From assembly GCF_010384365.1 (NCBI RefSeq), contig NZ_CP048397.1:6966634-7011681 (forward strand): a DNA stretch of 45,048 nt. Reading direction: 5' to 3'. Below, one piece after another: positions 35,101-44,100 of this stretch. A program made the translations under genes and the position numbers. The first letter of the stretch is position 1. Every line of letters starts with the position of its first letter. The DNA comes from Streptomyces sp. S4.7 (GTDB lineage: Bacteria; Actinomycetota; Actinomycetes; Streptomycetales; Streptomycetaceae). The notes under the pieces are model-generated. The model worked only from the letters and a program-made list of their open reading frames with translations. It did no database searches and was not told where the DNA came from.

Positions 35101-38100
35101 GCACGCGTCGCGACCAGAACGGCGGCGTCGGCGAGGGTGAACACGCCCGCCGCGTGGGCGGCGGTGAGTTCACCGATGGAGTGCCCGGCGAGCGCGTCGG
35201 GGCGCACCCCGTAGGACTCCACGAGCCGGTAGAGGGCTGTCTCCAGGGCGAAGAGGGCGGGCTGGGTGTGGGTGGTGTGGTGCAGGAGGTCCGCCTCCGG
35301 GGTGCCGGGCCCGGCGAACATCACGCTGAGCAGCGGCACCGGAAGGTGCGGGTCCAGGGCTGCGCACGCCTCGTCGAGGGCGTCACGGAAGGCGGGGTGG
35401 GTGGTGTAGAGGCCGTGTCCCATCCCGGGGTACTGGGAGCCCTGGCCGGTGAACAGCACAGCGAGCTTCCCGGCCTGGTACCGCCCGGTCACCCCGTGCG
35501 GCGTCGGGGTCCCTGCGGCGATGCCGGCCAGCGCGTCCAGCAGCTGCCCGCGTCCGGTGCCGAAGACGACCGCACGGTGATCGAGCGTGGCACGGGTATG
35601 TCCCAGTGCGTCGGCGACGGCGGGGAGATCGGCGTCGGGGTGGTCCTCCAGCCACGCGTGCAGCCGCAAGGCCTGGGCACGCAACGCATCAGCCGTATGA
35701 CCCGACACCGGCCACACCACCACACCCGCAGTCTCTTCCAAGTCCGTTGCGGCATCGACGGGTTCGACGGCCGGGGCCTGCTCAAGAACCACGTGCGCGT
35801 TCGTGCCACTGATCCCGAACGAGGACACACCGGCCCGCCTCGGCCGGTCCTCCCCGACCGTCCACGGGGTGTTCTCCCTCAGGAGTTCAACCGCCCCCGC
35901 CGACCAGTCCACGTGCGGCGTCGGCTCGTCCACGTGCAGCGTCCGCGGGAGCACACCCTCCCGCATCGCCATCACCATCTTGATCACACCGCCCACACCG
36001 GCAGCCGCCTGCGTGTGACCGATGTTCGACTTCAGCGACCCCAGCCACAGCGGAGCGTCCTCCGGCCGCCCCTCCCCGTACGTCGCAAGGATGGCCTGCG
36101 CCTCGATCGGGTCACCCAGCGTCGTACCCGTCCCGTGCGCCTCCACCGCCTGGACATCCGCCGCCGACAGACCCGAGTTCGCCAGCGCCTGACGGATCAC
36201 CCGCTCCTGCGACGGCCCGTTCGGAGCCGTCAGACCGTTCGACGCACCGTCCTGGTTGACCGCCGAACCCTTCACCACCGCGAGCACCTCGTGCCCGTTG
36301 CGCACGGCGTCCGACAACCGCTCCACCAGCAGCAGCCCCACACCCTCCGACCAGCCCGTACCGTCCGCACCGGCCGCGAACGGCTTGCACCGGCCGTCCG
36401 GCGCCAGACCGCGCTGTTGGCTGAACTCCACGAACATGCTCGGACTCGCCATCACCGTCACACCGCCGGCCAGCGCCAGCGACGACTCGCCACTGCGCAG
36501 CGACTGGCACGCCAGATGCAAAGCCACCAGCGACGACGAACACGCCGTGTCCACCGTCACCGCCGGACCCTCAAGCCCGAACGCGTACGACACCCGGCCC
36601 GACGCGATGCTCGGCGCACTGCCGTTTCCGATCTGACCTTCGAACCCCTCGGGCGTGTCAGGCAGGAGCCGGGCGGCGTAGTCGCTGTACATGACTCCCG
36701 CGAAGACTCCGGTCTGGCTGCCGCGCAGCGACCGCGGATCGATACCGGCCCGCTCGAAGGTCTCCCACGCCGTTTCCAGCAGCAGCCGCTGCTGGGGGTC
36801 CGTCGCCAGGGCCTCCTGTGGGCTCATGCCGAAGAGCGAGGGGTCGAACTGGCCGGCGTCGTGCAGGAAACCGCCCTCACGCACGTACGAACTGCCGCGC
36901 GTGCCGGGAACGGGATCGTAGAGCGAGTCGAGGTCCCAGCCGCGGTTGTCCGGGAAGTCGCTGATGGCGTCCCGGCCTCCCTGGAGAAGTTCCCACAGGT
37001 CGTCGGGTGTCGTGACTCCGCCGGGGTAGCGGCAGGCCATCCCGACGACGGCGATCGGCTCCGTGTCCTGGAGCTGTGTGTGGGCCGAGGGCCGGACGGT
37101 CGCCGTCTCCGCGAACCGGGTGCTCAGGTACGCGGCCAGCGCCTGCTGCGTCGGATAGTCGAAGACGAGCGTGGACGAGAGCTGGAGGCCGGTCGCGGCA
37201 CCGAGCTGGTTGCGGAGTTCCACCGCGGTGAGCGAGTCGAAGCCGAGCTCGCTGAACGTCCGCCCGGGGTCGAGCTGTTGGGAGTCCACGTGCCCCAGTA
37301 CGGCGGCCACCAGGGTCGTGACCAGTTCCGTGAGGCGGGTAAGACGGGCCTCGGGCGGCAGTTCGGCCAGCCCTTGCCCCCCTGCGCCGGACGCGGAGCC
37401 GGACGGGCGGCCCGCAACGGCCATGGTGACGGCGCGCCGCTTGCGGACGAGCCCGTGCAGCAGCGGCTGCGCGGAGTCCATGGCCAGCGGCAGTAGGTGG
37501 GCGGGCGCCGCCTGGGCGAGTGCGGCGTCGAAGAGTTCGAGCGCGCGCTCGACACTGAGCGGAACGGCACCGTTGCGCGCGAGCCGGGCGCGGTCCCGTT
37601 CGTCGAGGTGGCCCGTCATGCCGGCGTCCTGGGCCAGGAAGCCCCAGGCGAGGGAGAGACCGGGCAGACCGTGGTGCCGCCGATGGGCGGCCAGTGCGTC
37701 GAGGAAGGTGTTGGCGGCGGCGTAGTTGCCCTGCCCGGCGGTACCCAGCGTCGCGGCGCCCGCCGACACCAGGATGAACGCGTCGAGTTCCAGGTCCCGG
37801 GTGAGTTCGTGCAGGTGCCACGCGGCGTCGGCCTTGGGGCGCTGTACCCCGCGCAACTGCTCCGGCGTGAGCTGGGCGAGCGTGCCGTCGTCCAGGACAC
37901 CGGCGGCATGGACGACCGCCGACAGCGGCCGGTCGGCGGGGATCGCGGAGACGAGCGCGGCGAGGCCGTCGCGGTCGGCGGCGTCGCAGGCGGCGACCAC
38001 GACTTCGGCGCCGAGCCCGGTCAGCTCCTGGCGCAGTGCGGTGGCCGGCTCGGTGTCCGGCCCGGACCTGCTTACGAGGAGCAGATGACGTACGCCGTGG

Positions 38101-41100
38101 GCGCTCACCAGGTGCCTGGCGATACGGGCGCCGAAGGCGCCGGTGCCGCCCGTGATCAGAACGGTGCCGTCGGGCCGGAACGTCGTGGCCGAGGCCGTCC
38201 GGCTCGCAGTCGCGGACTCCTGTGTTGGAGCGCCGGCGTCGTGGCGTACGAGCCGGGGGACCAGCGTCGCCCCCGCCCTGAGCGCGAGCTGTGGCTCCTG
38301 CCGGGCGACCGCCGTCGTCACGGCTGAGGGCAGGGCCGCCAGCGACGCCGGGTCGTCGTCCACGTCGACCAACAGGAAGCGGTGCGGATGCTCGCTCTGG
38401 GCGCTGCGGAGCAGGCCCCACAACGGTGCGTGGACGAGATCGATGTCGTTCTCCGGAGTGACGGAGACCGCGCCACGGGTCACCACCACGAGGGGCGCCC
38501 CGGAGGCCGAGTCGTCCGACAGCCAATCCCGGACCACGCGCAGGGTGTGCGCTGTGGCGGTGAACACCCGCTCGGGCAGCGGGAGTTCGAGGTCGCGGGG
38601 CGGCAGCGCGGCGAACACGGACGTGTTGGACCCGACTGCGTTGAACTCGCCGGTGTCCGGACCCGCGGCGAAGATCCGCAGATCGGACACCACCGTCTCT
38701 GTTGTCTCCTCGACAGGACTCATCTCTGTCCAGTCGAGGACGAACAGGTGACCGTCACGGTCCGAGCCGGCCGAAGTGTTGAGCTGCTTGGCGTCGACGG
38801 AGCGCAACGTCAACACGTCGATTGCCAGGAGAGGTTGGCCGGTCGCGTCGGAGAGTGTGACCGTCGCCGTCGTCTCGCTCGTGGGTGTCAGCCGTACCCG
38901 CGCGGCGGTCGCACCGGTCGCGTACAGGCGGATACCGGACCAGGAGTAGGGCAGTTTGACCTCGTCGCCGCTGTGCCCGCTCGTCCTGGCGTCCAGCGCG
39001 AGGGTGTGCAGCGCGGCGTCGAGGAGCGCCGGGTGGACGCCGAACCCGTTGACGTCGACGTCAGAGGCGAGTTCCACCTCCGCGTAGACGTGACCGTCGG
39101 CCTGCCACGCAGCGCGCAGTCCTTGGAACGCGGGGCCGTAGGCGTAACCCTGAGCGGCGAAGTCCGCGTAGAGAGCGCCCACGTCCACCGTTGCCGCCCC
39201 GTGCGGGGGCCAGGCTTCCAGACCGGTGGCGGGAGCGTCCGATCGCTCTTCCGCCGGCGCCAGCAGACCGGTGGCATGGGCCGTCCAAGGGCTCTCGAAC
39301 CCTTCCGGACGGGAGTGGATCGTCACGATCCGCTCCCCGGACGCCCCCTCTTGCGCGACGGTGACCTGCAACTGGACGCTGCCCTGCTCGGGTACGGCGA
39401 GCGGAGTGGCCAGCGTGAGATCCGTGAGCCGGTCGCATCCCAGGTGCAGTCCCGCGTGCAGGGCGAGGTCCACGAACGCGGTGCCGGGCAGCAGCGCCCG
39501 GTTCGCGATGGTGTGGTCGGCGAGCCACGGGTGTGTGCGCAGGCTGAGGGAGCTGGTGAAGACGGCCGAGTCACCCTGCGCGAGGTCGACGGTTGCGCCG
39601 AGGAGTGGGTGGTCGGTGGTGGCCAGCCCTGCGGAGGTGAGGTCCCGGATGGCTGGGGTGTCGTTGAGCCAGTAGTGGTGGTGTTGGAAGGCGTAGGTGG
39701 GGAGGGTGGGGTGGTGGTGGGTGGGGTGGGTGGTGGTGGGCCAGGTGAGGGGGGTGTGGTGGGTGTGGAGTGTGGCGAGTGCGGTGTGGAGGGTGTGGTG
39801 GTGGGGGTGTTTGGGGTGGAGGGTGCCGATGGCGGTGGCGTCGGGGAGGGTTTGGGTGGTGAGGGTGGTGAGGGTGGTGTCGGGTCCGAGTTCGAGGTAG
39901 GTGGTGGTGCCGGTGGTGTCGAGATGGTGGGTGATGTCGGTGTAGTTGACGCTGTGGCGGAGCTGTTCGGTCCAGTAGTCGGGTGAGAGGGCCTGTTCGG
40001 GGGTGAGGGGCTGTCCGGTGCGGTTGGAGATGACGGGCAGTGTGGGTGGCTGCGGGTTGAGGGTGCTGAGGGTGGTGCGGAAGGTGTCGAGGACGGGGTC
40101 CATGTGGGCGGAGTGGAAGGCGTGGCTGACGTTCAGCGCACGGGTCCGGATCCCCGCCTCGGCCGCACGGGCCGTAAGAGTCTCGATGTCGGAGACGGTG
40201 CCGGAGACGACGGTGTTGGTGGGCGAGTTGCGGGCGGCGATCTCCAGGGTGGTGCCGTCGAGGAGGGGGGTGATGTGGTCGGGGGTGGTGTGGAGGGTGA
40301 GCATGGTGCCCTGCCCGGCGGGCAGCTCCCCCATCAGCCGGGCACGCGTCGCGACCAGAACGGCGGCGTCGGTGAGGGTGAACACGCCCGCCGCGTGGGC
40401 GGCGGTGAGTTCGCCGATGGAGTGCCCGGCGAGCGCGTCGGGGCGCACCCCGTAGGACTCCACGAGCCGGTAGAGGGCTGTCTCCAGGGCGAAGAGGGCG
40501 GGCTGGGTGTGGGTGGTGTGGTGCAGGAGGTCCGCCTCCGGGGTGCCGGGCCCGGCGAACATCACGCTGAGCAGCGGCACCGGAAGGTGCGGGTCCAGGG
40601 CTGCGCACGCCTCGTCGAGGGCGTCACGGAAGACGGGGTGGGTGGTGTAGAGGCCGTGTCCCATCCCGGGGTACTGGGAGCCCTGGCCGGTGAACAGCAC
40701 AGCGAGCTTCCCGGCCTGGTACCGCCCGGTCACCCCGTGCGGGGTCGGGGTCCCGGCGGCGATACCGGACAGCGCGTCCAGCAGCTGCCCGCGTCCGGTG
40801 CCGAAGACGACCGCACGGTGATCGAGAGTCGCACGCGTCCCCGCAAGAGCATCCGCGACCGCCGGAAGATCGGCGTCGGGGTGATCCTCCAGCCACGCAT
40901 GCAGCCGCAAGGCCTGGGCACGCAACGCATCAGCCGTATGACCCGACACCGGCCACACCACCACACCCGAAGACCCGGACTCGCTGGGCTCTGTCTCCCC
41001 CTCAACGGGTGCGATCGCGGGCGCCTGCTCAAGAACCACGTGCACGTTCGTGCCACTGATCCCGAACGAGGACACACCGGCCCGCCTCGGCCGGTCCTCC

Positions 41101-44100
41101 CCGACCGTCCACGGGGTGTTCTCTGTCAGGAGTTCAACCGCCCCCGCCGACCAGTCCACGTGCGGCGTCGGCTCGTCCACGTGCAGCGTCCGCGGGAGCA
41201 CACCCTCCCGCATCGCCATCACCATCTTGATGATGCCTGCGACACCGGCAGCCGCCTGCGTGTGCCCGATGTTCGACTTGACTGCCCCGAGCCACAGAGG
41301 CGTGCCGTCCGATCGGTCCTGCCCATAGGTGGCCAGCAGTGCCTGGGCTTCGATCGGGTCACCCAGCATGGTGCCCGTGCCATGGGCTTCGACCGCGTCC
41401 ACATCGGCCCCCGACAGACCCGAGTTGGCCAGCGCCTGACGGATCACCCGCTCCTGCGAAGGCCCGTTGGGCGCGGTAAGGCCGTTCGACGCGCCGTCCT
41501 GGTTGACCGCCGAACCCTTCACCACCGCGAGCACCTGGTGCCCGTTGCGTACGGCGTCCGACAGACGTTCCACCAGCAGCAGCCCCACACCCTCCGACCA
41601 GCCGGTGCCGTCGGCACCGGCGGCGAACGGCTTGCAGCGGCCGTCCGGCGCCAGACCGCGCTGCCGGCTGAACTCCACGAAGAGATCAGGGCTTGCCATC
41701 AGCGAGACGCCGCCCGCGAGGGCTATGGTCGACTCGCCGCTGCGCAGCGACTGGCACGCCAGATGCAAAGCCACCAGCGACGACGAACACGCCGTGTCCA
41801 CCGTCACCGCCGGACCCTCAAGCCCGAACGCGTACGACACCCGACCCGACGCGACACTCGGCGCCGTACCGATACGGCGGTACCCCTCGAACTCGTCGGG
41901 TACGGAAGAGAGACGGGACAGGTAGTCGTGGTTCACCACACCGGTGAAGACGCCGGTGCCGGTACCGCGGAGGGATGTGGGGTCGATGCCCGCACGCTCG
42001 AAGGCTTCCCAGGCGGTCTCCAGCAGTAGCCGCTGCTGCGGGTCCGTTGCGAGGGCCTCCCGCGGACTCATGTGGAACAGGTCGGCGTCGAATTCGGCGG
42101 CATCGTGGAGGAAGGCGCCGTGACGCACGTACGACGTGCCGGGGTGATCCGGGTCCGTGTCGTAGAGCCGTTCCACGTCCCAGCCGCGATTGGTGGGGAA
42201 GTCGCCGACCGCGTCCCGCTCGTCGCGGAGGAGCTGCCACAGGTCCTCCGGGGACCGCACGTCGCCGGGAAACCGGCATGCCATCCCCACGATGGCGATG
42301 GGCTCGTCCTCGGCCGTTCGCACCGCGGCGACCGACCGGCGTGGGGCGGCGGTGGTCTGCAACAGCAATCCACGCAGGTGGTCGGCGAGTTCTTGCGGCG
42401 TCGGGTAGTCGAACACCACGGTCGTCGGCAGTGCGCTGCCGATGGCCCTGGCGAGGCTGTTGCGCAGCTCGACCGCCGTCAACGAACCGATTCCCAGTTC
42501 ACGGAACGGCCGGTGAGGAAGGAGAGACGTACCGTCCGAATGGCCAAGTGCGACTGCCGCGTGGGAGACGACGAGAGTGACCAGCCGTTCACGCTGCTCA
42601 GACTCCGGCAGAGCGCGGAGTTCCTCGGCGAAACCGCCCATGGTGACGGTGGACCGGGCCGCTGTGGTGCGTCGTGGCCGGATGAGCTTGCGGAGGACGG
42701 GGGAGGCGGTGTCGGGGTCGATGGTGGTGGTGTTGATGGCGGTGGGGATGAGGTGGGGGTGGGTGGTGGCGGTGTCGAGGAGGGTGAGGGCTTGTTGGGT
42801 GGTGAGGGGGGTGATTCCGGTGCGGGTGAGGCGGTTGATGTCGTTGGTGGTCATGTGGGCGGTCATGCCGCTGGGTTGTGCCCAGTAGCCCCAGGCGAGT
42901 GAGGTGGTGGGTTGTCCGTTGTGGTGGCGGTGGTGGGCGAGGGCGTCGAGGAAGGTGTTGGCGGTGGCGTAGTTGGCTTGTCCGGTGGCGCCGAGGGTGG
43001 CGGCGGCGGAGGAGAAGAGGATGAACGCGTCGAGGTTGTGGTCGGCTGTGAGTTGGTGGAGGTTCCAGGCGGCGTCGACCTTGGGGGCGAGTACGGTGGT
43101 GAGCTGTTGGGGGGTGAGGTTGTCGATGGTGGCGTCGTCGAGGACGCCTGCGGTGTGGATGACGGCGGTGAGGGGGTGTTCGGCGGGGATGGTGTCCAGC
43201 AGTGCGGTGAGCTGTTGCCGGTCGGCGGCGTCGCACGCGGTGATGCGGATGTCTGCGCCGAGCGCGGTCAGTTCTTGGTGGAGTTCGTGTGCGCCTTCGG
43301 CGTCGGGGCCGGTCCTGCTGGTGAGGAGGAGGTGGCGGGCGCCGTGTGTGGTGACGAGGTGGCGTGCTGTGAGTGCGCCGAGGGTGCCGGTGCCGCCGGT
43401 GATGAGGGTGGTGCCGTGGGGGTTGAGGGTGAGGGTGTTGCCGGGTGTGGGGGTGTGGCGGGCGAGGCGGGGGACGAGTGTGTCCCCGTTGCGGAGGGCG
43501 AGTTGGGGTTCGCCGGCGGTAGTGGCGGCGTGGACGGCGCCGGGGAGGTGCTTGTTGCTGTCGGGGTGGTTGTCGGTGTCGATGAGGGTGATGCGGTGGG
43601 GGTGTTCGTTCTGGGCGCTGCGGATGAGGCCCCAGAGGGGTGCGTGGGTGAGGTCCGTTATGTTCTCGCCGGGGTGGGTGGTGACGGCGTGGTGGGTGAG
43701 GACGATGAGGTGGCGGTCGGTGTTGGCGGGGTTGGTGAGCCAGTCCTGGAGGTGCTGGAGGGTCTGGGCGGCGGCGTGGTGGACCTGCTGGGGGAGGGGC
43801 AGGTCGGGGTCGGCCGGATCGAGTTCGAGGTGGGTGATCGACTCGGGTGGGGCGGTGGCGGGTGTTCCGGCGGTGAGGATCGTCCAGGATTGGTGGTCGC
43901 CGGGGTTGCTGTCGGCGTCACTCGCCAGGGCGGTCGCGGTCCACTCGACCGCGAACAGCCGGTTGTGGGTGCTGGTGCCGGCCGCCGCCAACTGCGCCGT
44001 CTCCACGGGACGTAGAGCCACGCTCTCGATCTTGGCCACCGGCTGCCCGACCGCATCAGCGACGAGCACACGGGCCGAGCCAGGACCGGACCGCCCGAGG

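Larger units (their letters stand above)
32196..37061 (-). other. Module M3: KS-AT(malonyl)-KR-ACP plus C-terminal docking tail
   Basis: The KS (35783-37061) has Cys at 36540-36542. The AT (34620-35471) has Ser at 35178-35180 in GHSIG and HAFH at 34872-34883, so malonyl-CoA. No DH is present. Instead a short segment at 34321-34387 (EEARFWQAIEQGDLDALA) resembles the dimerisation element known between AT and KR in DH-less modules. The KR (catalytic part about 32935-33530) has GGTGALG, LLDD and Tyr at 33081-33083 with Ser 13 residues before it, so an active B-type KR making a D-hydroxyl is predicted. The ACP (32470-32660) reads VGLDSLGSIKL with Ser at 32562-32564. The KR-ACP part is clearly of a different lineage from the other modules, whereas its AT block is nearly identical to those of M2, M6 and M7. 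Confidence 0.95.
37062..42305 (-). other. Module M2: KS-AT(malonyl)-DH-KR-ACP with doubtful reductive domains
   Basis: The KS (41031-42305) has active-site Cys at 41787-41789 in TACSSS. The AT (39860-40712) has GHSIG with Ser at 40419-40421 and HAFH at 40113-40124, the malonyl-CoA signature. The DH (about 38850-39620) keeps His at 39513-39515 and Asp at 39018-39020, but the motif reads H-x3-N-x4-P with Asn (39501-39503) for the usual Gly. The KR (about 37560-38175) keeps GGTGAFG, LDD, Tyr (37722-37724) and the Asn four residues on. The residue 13 before the Tyr, Ser in every other KR here, is Ala (37761-37763). The ACP (37110-37310) has Ser at 37233-37235 in LGFDSL. The oxidation state left by this module is therefore uncertain: keto, hydroxyl or alkene. 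Confidence 0.92.
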
